The notes below the pieces were generated by a model, which saw nothing but the letters and a program-made list of their open reading frames with translations, had not been told where the DNA came from and searched no databases. Made by a program: the position numbers and the translations under genes. A stretch of DNA of 64,000 nucleotides, taken from assembly GCF_002088945.1 (NCBI RefSeq), contig NZ_NCSU01000007.1, positions 930,001-994,000 on the forward strand, read 5' to 3'. Below, one piece after another: positions 36,997 to 45,920 of the stretch; the stretch's first letter is position 1, and each line of letters starts with the position of its first letter. The DNA is from Henriciella pelagia. GTDB taxonomy: Bacteria > Pseudomonadota > Alphaproteobacteria > Caulobacterales > Hyphomonadaceae.

Positions 36997-38430
36997 TCAG
37001 GCTGGGCTGTGGCCAAGCACGGCTTTCACTTCGAGGAATTCCTCGAAGCCGAAATCACCCCATTCGCGGCCAATGCCGGACTGCTTGTAGCCACCAAACG
37101 GTGCGCTCAGGTCGCCGCCGGCGCCATTGATGTGGATGTTACCGGCGCGGATCTTGTTGGCGACCTCGCGGGCATGGTTGATGTCCGACGACTGGACGTA
37201 GCCGGACAGGCCGTAGACCGTGTCATTGGCGATCCTGATCGCGTCTTCTTCAGTGTCATAGGGCAGGATGCAGAGCACCGGACCGAAGATTTCCTCGCGG
37301 GCGATTGTCATGTCATTGGTGACGTTTGCGAAAACGGTCGGCTTGGTGAAATAGCCCTTGTTGAAGCCTTCCGGACGGCCCGTGCCGCCGGTCACCAGCG
37401 TGGCACCTTCGTCGATGCCCTTCTGGATCAGGTCCTGCACCTTGTTCCACTGATTGCCGTTCGAGATCGGGCCCATCGCGCCTTTCGGGGCGTCTGCGCC
37501 GGCGCCGACCTTGACGGATTCCGCGGTCGCCTTGGCAATCGCGATGGCTTCATCCTGCTGGTCGCGCTGGACGAGCATGCGGGACGGGGCGTTACAGGAC
37601 TGGCCAGTATTGTTCATCATGTGCATGACGCCGCCAGCAACCGCCTTGTTGAGATCGGCATCTGGCAGGACGATGTTTGGCGACTTGCCGCCGAGCTCCA
37701 GCGCGACGCGTTTCACGGTTGGCGCAGCAGCCTGCGAGACGAGCGAGCCTGCGCGGGTGGAGCCGGTGAAACTCATCATGTCGATGCCAGGATGCTGGGA
37801 CATGTAGGCGCCGACGCCCGGGCCGTCGCCATTGACGAGGTTGAACACGCCCGGAGGCACGCCCGCATCATGGAAGATCTCGGCGACGATCATCGCGTCG
37901 AGCGGTGCGATTTCGGACGGCTTCAGCACCATGGTGCAGCCTGTCGCAATGGCCGGAGCAACCTTGCAGGCGATCTGGTTCTGCGGCCAGTTCCAAGGCG
38001 TGATGAAACCGCAGACGCCGATCGGCTCCTTGCGGATCAGCGTCTTGCCGCGCTGCTCTTCGAACTGATACTCGCGGAGGATCTTGGCTGCGGTCATGTA
38101 GTGACCCATGCCGGCGGGAACCTGCGCTGCCTGGGCGAGCCACATCGGCGCGCCCATTTCGTCGGAGATGGCCTTGGCCATGTCGCTGGCACGTTCCTGA
38201 ATGCCGGCGGCAATCTTTTCCAGAAGTTCGGCGCGATACTCGATAGAGGTCTGCGAGAAGGATTCGAAGGCCGCTTGAGCCGCCTCAACGGCCTTGTCGA
38301 CATCTGCATGCGAGCCGAGGGAAATGCGGGCGAAAGGCTCTTCAGTGGCCGGGTTTTCGACTTCGAGCGTGCGCGGCTCGACCGGGTCGACCCATTCGCC
38401 ATTGATATAGAATTTGAGATAGTCCTGCAT
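36997..38430 (-). CDS. NAD(P)-dependent aldehyde dehydrogenase
   Basis: 477 residues, ALDH superfamily. Catalytic C279 (NTGQSCNAPSR), general base E245 (RVALELGGKSPNIV), cofactor segments PWNWPQNQIACKVAPA and FTGSTRAGSLVSQ, and EEIFGPVLCILPYD are intact. It is closest by eye to the group often annotated as aldehyde or betaine-type dehydrogenases with a short N-terminus; substrate not assignable. ATG 38428-38430 has GGAGG 7 nt upstream. It stands alone with its own terminator. Confidence 0.95.
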   Translation of the reverse strand: MQDYLKFYINGEWVDPVEPRTLEVENPATEEPFARISLGSHADVDKAVEAAQAAFESFSQTSIEYRAELLEKIAAGIQERASDMAKAISDEMGAPMWLAQAAQVPAGMGHYMTAAKILREYQFEEQRGKTLIRKEPIGVCGFITPWNWPQNQIACKVAPAIATGCTMVLKPSEIAPLDAMIVAEIFHDAGVPPGVFNLVNGDGPGVGAYMSQHPGIDMMSFTGSTRAGSLVSQAAAPTVKRVALELGGKSPNIVLPDADLNKAVAGGVMHMMNNTGQSCNAPSRMLVQRDQQDEAIAIAKATAESVKVGAGADAPKGAMGPISNGNQWNKVQDLIQKGIDEGATLVTGGTGRPEGFNKGYFTKPTVFANVTNDMTIAREEIFGPVLCILPYDTEEDAIRIANDTVYGLSGYVQSSDINHAREVANKIRAGNIHINGAGGDLSAPFGGYKQSGIGREWGDFGFEEFLEVKAVLGHSPA

Positions 38431-38561
38431 GTTCGGTCCTCCGCAGTGTCTTTGATGTCGCTGGTGGGTATCTAAGCGCGCGGCGGCACAATTGAAAGCG
38501 CTGACGCCCCGTTATGCCGCGTGAAAACGCGTTAACAGGGCGCCAGATGTCAGGCCAGTGG

Positions 38562-39614
38562 CTATTCGGCATCCAGTCCGAGTGCAGTCTCGACGGTGGC
38601 CCAGTCGACAATCTTGAAGTTCTGGTCGACTTCCGGATCGGGATTGGCGTCGTCCTGAACGATGAGGACGCCGCGCGGGAAGCCCGGCAGCGGCGCTGAA
38701 TTCACATCGAGACCATCCGTGTGGCTGACAGCATCGACGCTGCCATCGGCATTTGCCGTGATGGTGATGATGCCGCGCGGGGCGTGCGGGGCTTTGAGGT
38801 CATAGACAACGAAGCGGTTGGCCGCCTGCGCGGAGACCACGAGATAGCCCTCGCCATTCTCGCCTTCCCAGATGTCCATGCCTTCCACGTCTGCAACGAG
38901 GCCGTTGGCGGTGGCAATCGTGTCGACGCTGACGGGCGCGGCGTTGAGGTCATTGAGGTCAAGCTTCCAGACGCCGTGTTCTTCCTCGCCGACGAAGATC
39001 TGGCCATTGGTCTCGTCAAAGACGCAGCCTTCAAGCTGCAGCTGGCCGAACTGGCCGACCTGAATTTCTGTGACGAGTTCCGGCTGAAGCGTGCTGAGCG
39101 CGCCGGTATCGAGGGTCCAGACTTGTGCCTTGCCGTCCTTGTAGGTCGGCATGGCGTAATAGGTGGTGCCGACGAGGCCGGAGCAGATGCCGTATGGCTC
39201 GTCCTTGCTGGTTGGCGTGTCGCCGATATGGGCAACCGCGCCTGTCGCCGCATCGATGCTGAACCAGCTGATCGAATCGGTCTCGTCATTCGAGGCGACG
39301 GCGATGTTGCCGCGAACGTCGACATTGTTCAGCGCGCCCGTGTCGAGAAACTGGGTTTCTGCGCCGGTGAGGTCGTAGACGTGGAGGCCTTCATCCTTGT
39401 TGGTGCCGAGGATCACGCTCTTTGACGCGTCACCGGCATGGACCCAGATCGCCGGGTCGTCGGCGCGGTCGCCCACGCCGGTCATCGGATCGGTTTCGAA
39501 GCTTGCCGCGACGGGCAGGGCCGGGATGCCGTCATCAATCCAGACGTCGTCAGTCTCACAGGCCGTGAGCGCGAAGGTGGATACGGCAGCGAGGGCCAGG
39601 GCTGGAAATTTCAT
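38562..39614 (-). CDS. Beta-propeller phytase, lipoprotein
   Basis: Releases phosphate from phytate (myo-inositol hexakisphosphate). 350 residues; the signal MKFPALALAAVSTFALTAC puts the lipid Cys at 19. Beta-propeller phytase features: VGDRADDPAIWVH, ILGTNKDEGLHVYDLTG, NNVDVRGN, LEGCVFDETNGQIFVGEE, DVEGMDIWEGENGEGYLVVS and GFPRGVLIVQDDAN. ATG 39612-39614 is chosen (AGGA upstream); ATG 39639-39641 is possible. It follows the TonB receptor gene by 81 bp, the receptor-phytase pairing seen in other aquatic alphaproteobacteria. Confidence 0.93.
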   Translation of the reverse strand: MKFPALALAAVSTFALTACETDDVWIDDGIPALPVAASFETDPMTGVGDRADDPAIWVHAGDASKSVILGTNKDEGLHVYDLTGAETQFLDTGALNNVDVRGNIAVASNDETDSISWFSIDAATGAVAHIGDTPTSKDEPYGICSGLVGTTYYAMPTYKDGKAQVWTLDTGALSTLQPELVTEIQVGQFGQLQLEGCVFDETNGQIFVGEEEHGVWKLDLNDLNAAPVSVDTIATANGLVADVEGMDIWEGENGEGYLVVSAQAANRFVVYDLKAPHAPRGIITITANADGSVDAVSHTDGLDVNSAPLPGFPRGVLIVQDDANPDPEVDQNFKIVDWATVETALGLDAE

Positions 39615-39641
39615 GCGGGACAATCCTGTCTTGAAGGTCAT

Positions 39642-39673
39642 GCGGGCCGGATACGATGAACGCACCGGCCCGC
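39642..39673 (-). promoter_or_regulatory. Strong hairpin between TonB receptor and phytase genes
   Basis: A perfect 9-bp stem (GCGGGCCGG / CCGGCCCGC, 14-nt loop), 23 nt past the receptor stop, with no U tract. It may stabilise the receptor mRNA end or lower phytase expression relative to the receptor. Confidence 0.55.
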
Positions 39674-39695
39674 GCAATGCTGATTCTGGCCGGAC

Positions 39696-42536
39696 TTAGT
39701 AGGTCAGGCGCGCCCCGAAGACGACCGTGGTGCCGAACTCGTCATACTGCGAGAGGCGGCGCTCGCTGCCGAAATAATAGTATTCCGGCTCGTCGGTGAG
39801 GTTCTTGCCTTCGAGGTAGACCTGGAGGTTGTCGTTGACGTCAAACTTTGCCGACGCTTCGACGAGCAGGCGGTCATCCGTTGTGCGGTCGAGGTTCGCA
39901 TCAACCAGCTCATCGAGATAGTCGCCGCGATAATTGGCCGATACGCGAAGGTCCCACGGGCCCTTGTCGTAACCGACGGCGACGTTCCAGATTGTGTCTG
40001 ACTGTTTGAGGAATGGCACGTTGCGGCCATCCGGAAGCGTTGCTTCGCTGTCCGTGAAGGTCAGGTTTCCGGAGACCAGGAAGCCGTCCAGGGCGGCATT
40101 CAGGTCACCGAGGTTCTGGACGTAGTTGAACTCGACGCCATAGATCTCGCTGGAGCCGACATTGATGAAGGTCGAGACTTCCTCAATCTCGCCGCCATCC
40201 GTGTCGTCGCCATTGATGAACTCTGCCGGAATGCCGGAGAGATCGATATTGCCGGGCACGTCCGCGATGTCGAAGGTCGCCGGGAAGATCGCATTGGAAA
40301 TGTCCTTGTAGAACACGCCAGCAGAGACGACCGAGAGTTTGGTCGGGTAGAACTCGATGCCAATGTCGAAATTGTTGGCTTCGAGCGGATCGAGGTTCGG
40401 GTTGCCGATCTCGGCTTCATCACGGTCATCATTGATGAAGAAGAAAGGCGCCATTTCACCGAAGGCCGGGCGGACCACGGCGGCGTAGTAGGCCGCGCGG
40501 CCGATCAGGCGGTCGCTGAACTCATACTTCGCGTTCACGCTCGGCAGGACGTTGGTGTAGTCATTGCTGAAGTTTGTTGTCGTGGCGGTGAGCTCGTCTT
40601 CGAGGACGACGCGTCCTTCAAGGTCCACATCGGTCTGCTCGATGCGGACACCGGCGACCAGCGTCAGCGCGCCGATGTCGAACGTGCCCATGCCGTAGCC
40701 GGCGATAATCTGTTCGTCGATCTTGTAGTCTTCCCCATTAGAGTCGAAGAAGCTGCCCTCCTCGTCAAGGTCGCCGGGGCCGAAAGCGCCGCGCAGGGCA
40801 CGGGTGAGGCCCGGATCCGGCCAGGTCGGCTGGGTGTTGCCGAGGCGCCAGCCTGAGATGAAGCTGTCACGGGCGTAATCGGCGAGGCTGATGCTGTCAT
40901 CTTCGTAGACGAGGATGTTTACATCCCGGATCTTCTCGCGGTCGCGGATCTTGAGACCGGCTTTCCAGGTCACCGGCGTCTGGCCGATCAGACTATCGCG
41001 GGCAATGTTGAACTGGGCTGCGTACTCGGTGTCTTCATTGACGGTGAATTCGCGCTCGAAGGCGTCGAGGAAGTAGTTTGCCGGGTCATAGACCGCGTCA
41101 AGCAGCGCGCCGTCTGACCAGACCGGCTTTTCCGGGTTCGAATAGTTGAGCGTGATGTTGCCGGGAACGACGTCCTGAATGTCCTCAAAGCGGAAAGCGG
41201 CATCGTGATTGTCGCTGTCGTCTTCTTCTGCATAGGCATAGGAGACTTCATAGTCGGTGTCCCAGCCATCCCATGTCGTCTGACCGCCGAGGGCAATCGT
41301 CTGGATCTTGCGGACTTCACGGCGAACGCGGACTTCAGCCTGGGTTTCATTCAGCGGGAAGGTGGCCGAGCTGTCGGTGAGTGTCGAGCCCGGCGCGACG
41401 ATCTCGTTCTCATCATCGTCTTCATCGATGACGTCAGCAAGGTCGCGGAACTGCAGCACGTTGCGGACTTCGTCGTCTTCGTAGTTGTTGAAGAGGGTGC
41501 GCAGGTAGAGATCGGTCGATTCCGAAGCGCGCCAGTCGAAGTTTGCGACGAGGCCGATGCGCTCACGGTTGATGCCGTACCAGCGATGCTCATAGCCGTC
41601 GGACAGATAGTATTGGCCGGTGCTGTCGAGCAGGCTCCATTCGTCGGCTTCATTATTGTGCGCTTCGATACGCAGGTCCTGATAGTTGACGGACAGGGCA
41701 ACGCCGAATGTGTCTGCGAATGTGTCGGAATACGTCAGGGTGGCCTTGGGCGAGACTTCTTCGGAAATCTCGTTATGGGCACCTTCCAGCTTGGCGCGGA
41801 AGAAGCGGCCATCGCGGTCGAATGCCGAAATGGTCTTGAGGTTGATGACGCCACCGAGGCTGTCGGCGTCGAGGTCAGGTGTCAGGGATTTCTGAACCTC
41901 GATCCCGTCCAGGAGGTCAGACGGGACGCCATCAAGAAGGACACCGCGGCGATCTTCCGGCGAGGGTGCACGCACGCCGTTGATCGAGGCGGAAATGAGG
42001 TCGGTATTGATGCCGCGGATCGAGACATAGCGGCCTTCGCCCTGGTCAGTCTCGATAGAGAGGCCCGGTACGCGGGCAAGAGAGTCGGCAACCGTCGTGT
42101 CCGGGAAGTTGCCGAGACCGTCGGAATCAATGACCGAAATGATCGAATTGGACGCGCGCTGCTGGTTGATCGCGCCGGCCTGTGCAGCGGCGGAACCAAC
42201 AACGAGGATGTTGTCGAGGTAGCGGACATCTCGGCCGAGGCGGAAATCAGCTGAGGAGTCACCGGCGACGGTAATGCTCTGCGTCACTGGATCCGCGCCG
42301 ATATAGGAGACGGTCACATCGTATTCGCCGGCTGGAATGCCAGAAAAGCGATAGTCGCCGAAACGGCCAGTGCTTGTGGTCCGGTTCAGACCTTCAATCG
42401 TGACCAGTGCGCCTTCCAGCGATGCCTCACCAGAGCCGTCCGTCACGGTGCCCTGAAGCACGTCCGCATTTGCAAGTTGCGCGATGCCAAGACTGACGAC
42501 GCTGGCTGCCGCCAGCTTTCCAAGTTTGAAGTTCAT
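39696..42536 (-). CDS. TonB-dependent receptor with carboxypeptidase-regulatory-like N-terminal domain
   Basis: 946-residue outer-membrane receptor. Signal peptide (to about residue 25), then a CarboxypepD_reg-like beta domain (VLQGTVTDGSGEASLEGALV onward, to ~100), a plug domain (TTVADSLARVPGLSIETDQG; YVSIRGINTDLISASINGVR; GIEVQKSLTPDLDADSLGGV) and a 22-strand barrel ending in FGTTVVFGARLTY, with the terminal aromatic needed for barrel insertion. The loops are strongly acidic (EDDDENEI; NGDDTDGGEIEE). The TonB box is not classic (LDNILVVGS). ATG 42534-42536 has GAGGGG 8 nt upstream; GTG 42545 is unlikely. Next to the phytase it probably imports a phytate product or a metal-phytate complex (inference). 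Confidence 0.93.
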   Translation of the reverse strand: MNFKLGKLAAASVVSLGIAQLANADVLQGTVTDGSGEASLEGALVTIEGLNRTTSTGRFGDYRFSGIPAGEYDVTVSYIGADPVTQSITVAGDSSADFRLGRDVRYLDNILVVGSAAAQAGAINQQRASNSIISVIDSDGLGNFPDTTVADSLARVPGLSIETDQGEGRYVSIRGINTDLISASINGVRAPSPEDRRGVLLDGVPSDLLDGIEVQKSLTPDLDADSLGGVINLKTISAFDRDGRFFRAKLEGAHNEISEEVSPKATLTYSDTFADTFGVALSVNYQDLRIEAHNNEADEWSLLDSTGQYYLSDGYEHRWYGINRERIGLVANFDWRASESTDLYLRTLFNNYEDDEVRNVLQFRDLADVIDEDDDENEIVAPGSTLTDSSATFPLNETQAEVRVRREVRKIQTIALGGQTTWDGWDTDYEVSYAYAEEDDSDNHDAAFRFEDIQDVVPGNITLNYSNPEKPVWSDGALLDAVYDPANYFLDAFEREFTVNEDTEYAAQFNIARDSLIGQTPVTWKAGLKIRDREKIRDVNILVYEDDSISLADYARDSFISGWRLGNTQPTWPDPGLTRALRGAFGPGDLDEEGSFFDSNGEDYKIDEQIIAGYGMGTFDIGALTLVAGVRIEQTDVDLEGRVVLEDELTATTTNFSNDYTNVLPSVNAKYEFSDRLIGRAAYYAAVVRPAFGEMAPFFFINDDRDEAEIGNPNLDPLEANNFDIGIEFYPTKLSVVSAGVFYKDISNAIFPATFDIADVPGNIDLSGIPAEFINGDDTDGGEIEEVSTFINVGSSEIYGVEFNYVQNLGDLNAALDGFLVSGNLTFTDSEATLPDGRNVPFLKQSDTIWNVAVGYDKGPWDLRVSANYRGDYLDELVDANLDRTTDDRLLVEASAKFDVNDNLQVYLEGKNLTDEPEYYYFGSERRLSQYDEFGTTVVFGARLTY

Positions 42537-42581
42537 GGAGTTCACCCCTCATTAAGAATGAGAGGCGGCTAACAGCGTTGC

Positions 42582-42599
42582 GTGACGGTTTGGCGTCAG
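42582..42599 (-). promoter_or_regulatory. Candidate Pho box upstream of the TonB receptor
   Basis: On the minus strand the site reads CTGACGCCAAACCGTCAC, 13 of 18 identical to the PhoB consensus form CTGTCATAAAACTGTCAC, and sits 46-63 nt before the receptor start. It is also an inverted repeat (TGACG/CGTCA), so another regulator is possible. Phosphate control would suit a phytase operon. Confidence 0.35.
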
Positions 42600-42704
42600 C
42601 TTGGTATCAGAACGACTACAGTTTTTTCCAAATTTTATGACGAGGATTCCGCGTCACAGTTCTGTAGCATCTATGGTTGTGTGCGGCGCAGCAAAATCAA
42701 CGCC

Positions 42705-44213
42705 TTAGCGTTTCCGGCTTCCGAGGATGCCGCGAAGCACATAGCGGGTGAAGTCACGCGCAAAGGTTCGCGTGGCGGTCTTCACGGCTGCTTCGGTCGG
42801 CGTCTGGCGACGCGAGCGGGACCTGGTGCGCGACTTCTTCTTTTCAAGCTCCCGCTTGGCCTTTTCCTCTTCCCGGGCGAGGCGCTCAGCCTCCCTGGCG
42901 GCCTCCTCTTCCTTCTCAAGAAGGATTTCGTAAGCAGACTCGCGGTCGATCGCTTCGTCATAGGTGCTGGCGACAGGGCTGTCGGCCATGATTTCGGCGC
43001 GTTCCCTGTCGGTGATAGGGCCAAGGCGGGACGAGGGCGGACGGATGAGGGTGCGCTGCACCACATTCGGCGCGGACTTTGCGTCCAGCGTAGAGACCAG
43101 GGCTTCGCCGGTGCCAAGCTGGGTGATCACTTCCTCTGTGTCGAAATCGGGGTTCGGGCGGAAGCTGTCTGATGCGGCCCTCACGCCCTTGCGCTCGGTC
43201 GGGGTATAGGCGCGCAGGGCATGCTGGATGCGATTGCCAAGCTGCGCGAGCACGCTGTCAGGGAGATCACGCGGGTTCTGGGTGACGAAATAGACGCAGA
43301 CGCCCTTGGAGCGGATGAGGCGCACGACCTGTTCGATCTTGGACAGCAGCGCCTTGGGTGCATCCTTGAAGAGGAGGTGGGCCTCATCAAAGAAGAAGAC
43401 CAGTTTCGGCTTGTCGGGGTCACCCACTTCGGGAAGCCGCTCGAACAGCTCCGACAGCAGCCAGAGCAGGAAGGTCGAATAGAGTTTCGGTGAATTGATG
43501 AGGCGGGTGGAGTCGAGAATGTTGACGATACCGCGCCCATCGCGGGCCGTGCGCATCAGGTCCTTGAGGTCGAGGGCGGGCTCGCCGAAGAAATCCTCGG
43601 CGCCGTCGCGTTCGAGGCCGAGGAGGCTGCGCTGGATGGCGCTGAGGGAAGCGGTCGCGACATTGCCATAGCGCAGGGAGACATCGTCCCGGACCTCTTT
43701 CTGGCCGAGATGGATGAGAAGCTTCTGGAGGTCTTTCAGGTCGAGCAGGAGCAGGCCTTCATCATCGGCATATTCGAAGGCGACGTTGAGTACGCCTTCC
43801 TGGGTCTCGGTCAGGTCCATCAGACGGGCCAGCAGGGTGGGGCCCATTTCAGAGATGGTGGCGCGGACGGGGTGGCCCTTCTTGCCAAAGACATCCCAGA
43901 AGACGACGGGCGTGTCGTGATAGGTGTAGGCGTCTGCGAAGCCGATCTTCGTCGCACGCGAGGTGAATGCATCGTGCAGCTTGAACGTCTCGGTTCCGGA
44001 TTTGGCGAGGCCTGAAAGGTCGCCCTTCACATCGGCGCAGAAGACCGGCACGCCTTCATTCGAAAAGCCCTCGGCGAGAATCTGCAGGGTGACCGTCTTG
44101 CCGGTACCGGTGGCGCCGGCGATGATGCCGTGACGGTTTGCCCGGTTCAGGAGTAGTGTCTGGGCCTCGTTCTGCTCTGGTCCGCCGCCACCCAGATAAA
44201 TTGCATCCGCCAT
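42705..44213 (-). CDS. HerA-like (DUF853/YjgR) P-loop ATPase
   Basis: 502 residues. Walker A GATGTGKT (33-40) near the N-terminus ([20 protein letters not shown]), Walker [16 protein letters not shown] and the sensor [20 protein letters not shown] match the YjgR/DUF853 branch of HerA/FtsK-type ATPases. A highly charged coiled-coil tail ([20 protein letters not shown] onward) is followed by a basic end. Function unproven in the family; DNA translocation is assumed. ATG 44211-44213 with AGGAG 7 nt upstream fixes the start; the open frame above it is not protein-like. No NurA, Sir2 or other defence partner adjoins it. Confidence 0.92.
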   Translation of the reverse strand: MADAIYLGGGGPEQNEAQTLLLNRANRHGIIAGATGTGKTVTLQILAEGFSNEGVPVFCADVKGDLSGLAKSGTETFKLHDAFTSRATKIGFADAYTYHDTPVVFWDVFGKKGHPVRATISEMGPTLLARLMDLTETQEGVLNVAFEYADDEGLLLLDLKDLQKLLIHLGQKEVRDDVSLRYGNVATASLSAIQRSLLGLERDGAEDFFGEPALDLKDLMRTARDGRGIVNILDSTRLINSPKLYSTFLLWLLSELFERLPEVGDPDKPKLVFFFDEAHLLFKDAPKALLSKIEQVVRLIRSKGVCVYFVTQNPRDLPDSVLAQLGNRIQHALRAYTPTERKGVRAASDSFRPNPDFDTEEVITQLGTGEALVSTLDAKSAPNVVQRTLIRPPSSRLGPITDRERAEIMADSPVASTYDEAIDRESAYEILLEKEEEAAREAERLAREEEKAKRELEKKKSRTRSRSRRQTPTEAAVKTATRTFARDFTRYVLRGILGSRKR

Positions 44214-44337
44214 GCTGTTCTCCTGCCACTCGCCATGAAGGTAGATGCAATCGCAGGTATCGGCAAAGCGCGCAATGGCAGCACTCGATGGAACAGCGCC
44301 CCGATCCATCACTTGTGGACGTTGAAAGGAGGTTTTC

Positions 44338-44619
44338 ATGAGCAGAGATCCCGAGTGGCGCAATTTCCAGACGGAAGGGCAGGGCAAGGTCTATCAGGGC
44401 TATTCAAGACTGTATGATTCAATAGATGCGCTGGCGGCCATTGCCTTCATCATTGGCTCAGCGCTATTTTTCAGCGAAAGTACGCAGCGCGAAGCGACAT
44501 GGCTTTTCCTGGTGGGGTCGGTTTTCTTCGCTGTGAGGCCACTGGTTCACGTGGTACGGGATTTTCACCTGGCGCGTCTGCCGGTGCCGGGCGATGAGGG
44601 GGGAGAGGGCGAGACATGA
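44338..44619 (+). CDS. YrhK-like small membrane protein
   Basis: 93 residues with two hydrophobic spans ([34 protein letters not shown]), the pattern of the YrhK domain. Function unknown. It has a near-perfect ribosome site (AAAGGAGG). Its stop overlaps the start of the next gene (ATGA), so the two membrane proteins are coupled. Diverges from the HerA-like gene. Confidence 0.82.
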   Translation: MSRDPEWRNFQTEGQGKVYQGYSRLYDSIDALAAIAFIIGSALFFSESTQREATWLFLVGSVFFAVRPLVHVVRDFHLARLPVPGDEGGEGET

Positions 44620-45740
44620 CCATGCGATCGGGCATTGTCGGGATATGGATCATCGCGACCGGCGTCATCATCGCGTTGCTTTATCTTGGCCGCTCGATTT
44701 TCGCGCCCTTTGCCATGGCGGTTTTCCTGTTCCTGGTGATGGAAGGGTTTGCCCGGGCCATTCATAACCAGATCAGCTTTATCGGCCGTACGATAAGCCG
44801 TGCAATCGCGATCCTGTCCGTCCTGCTCGGCTTCGGTTTCTTCATCGCACTGCTGGCGCAGGGCATTGCGCAGTTCGGTGGACAGGCCAGCGACTATGAG
44901 CAGCGGATCAATGAGCTGATCGCAGACGTCTATGGCATTCTGCAGATGGAAAGAGCGCCGACGCTGACAGAGATCGTGTTCAACGAAACCGGCCAGCGCT
45001 TTGTCGGTACGATCGCGAATGCGACCGGCGACCTGTCGGGCGACCTCGTCATCATCCTTATCTATGTCGCCTTCCTGTTCATTGCCCAGTCGGCGTGGGG
45101 CGCAAAACTCGACCGACTTTTCCCCGATGCCGGCCACCGTGAGCAGGTGCGCGATGTCGGTGTTGCGGCGCGCAAGGGAATTGAGACCTATCTGTGGACG
45201 CAGACCGTCATTTCCGCGCTGATCACGGGGCTCACCTATGGCACGCTGCTCGTGCTCCAGGTCGAGAATGCGCTCTTCCTGGCGGCGCTGATCTTCGTGC
45301 TGAACTATATTCCGACAATCGGCTCGATTGTGGCAGCGTTCGTTCCGCTGCTCTTTGCGCTGGTCCAACCAGAGGTTCCGTCATGGATTCCGGGCGAAGG
45401 GACGAATGAAGGCTACATCTACGCGGTCATCGTCTTTCTCGGAGTGAGCTTCTGGCAGTTTGTCATCGGCAATTTCGTGCAGCCGCGCATCATGGGGGAG
45501 ACGCTGAATCTCTCGGCGCTGGTTGTTCTTTTGTCACTTGCCATCTGGGGCGCGATCTGGGGAATCCCCGGCATGTTCCTGTCTGCGCCGTTGACTGTTC
45601 TGCTTATGATCCTGTTTTCACAGTCTTCTTCCACAAGATGGATTGCGATTCTGCTCTCTGCGGACGGGAAACCGGGTGATTTCGTTGCTGAACCCGCCCA
45701 TAATAATGACATTATCACTGCAGAAACTTCTGCCCTCTAA
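44616..45740 (+). CDS. AI-2E family transporter
   Basis: 374-residue inner-membrane protein with ~8 spans. AI-2E family text: an amphipathic region between TM3 and TM4, then YLWTQTVISALITGLTYGTL, FVLNYIPTIGSIVAAFVPLL, QFVIGNFVQPRIMGETLNLS and WGAIWGIPGMFLSAPLTVLL. Members include TqsA and Na+/H+ antiporter-like proteins; the substrate cannot be told. Coupled to the YrhK-like gene by a 4-bp overlap. Confidence 0.92.
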   Translation: MTMRSGIVGIWIIATGVIIALLYLGRSIFAPFAMAVFLFLVMEGFARAIHNQISFIGRTISRAIAILSVLLGFGFFIALLAQGIAQFGGQASDYEQRINELIADVYGILQMERAPTLTEIVFNETGQRFVGTIANATGDLSGDLVIILIYVAFLFIAQSAWGAKLDRLFPDAGHREQVRDVGVAARKGIETYLWTQTVISALITGLTYGTLLVLQVENALFLAALIFVLNYIPTIGSIVAAFVPLLFALVQPEVPSWIPGEGTNEGYIYAVIVFLGVSFWQFVIGNFVQPRIMGETLNLSALVVLLSLAIWGAIWGIPGMFLSAPLTVLLMILFSQSSSTRWIAILLSADGKPGDFVAEPAHNNDIITAETSAL

Positions 45741-45854
45741 GCTTGGCAAGGTATAGGGATCAAATCATATAGAGCTTAAGCAACGGTACCTAGTGTCGTC
45801 GCCGGTATCAGGCCTCCGCGTGCGTCCCCCCACCCAGCCTGCGGAGCGTCTGTA

Positions 45855-45888
45855 GGGCCCGTCAAACACGTCCCCGTTTGACGGGCCC
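45855..45888. terminator. Long hairpin between convergent AI-2E and glutamate dehydrogenase genes
   Basis: A perfect 13-bp stem (GGGCCCGTCAAAC / GTTTGACGGGCCC, 8-nt loop). No U tract on either side, yet its place between two converging genes suits a two-way transcription stop. Confidence 0.65.
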
Positions 45889-45920
45889 GTCCCCCAACCC
45901 TCCCGAAATCAATCTTTCGT

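Noticed and set aside
37009-38475. 488-codon open frame opposite the aldehyde dehydrogenase
   Set aside because: Shadow of a fully conserved ALDH gene.
42705-44213. HerA-like ATPase as part of an antiphage system
   Set aside because: It is of the YjgR/DUF853 branch and has no Sir2, NurA, DUF4297 or other nuclease partner beside it.
44338-45740. YrhK and AI-2E genes as a quorum-sensing module
   Set aside because: The AI-2E family name is historical; no luxS or receptor is present and many members are antiporters.
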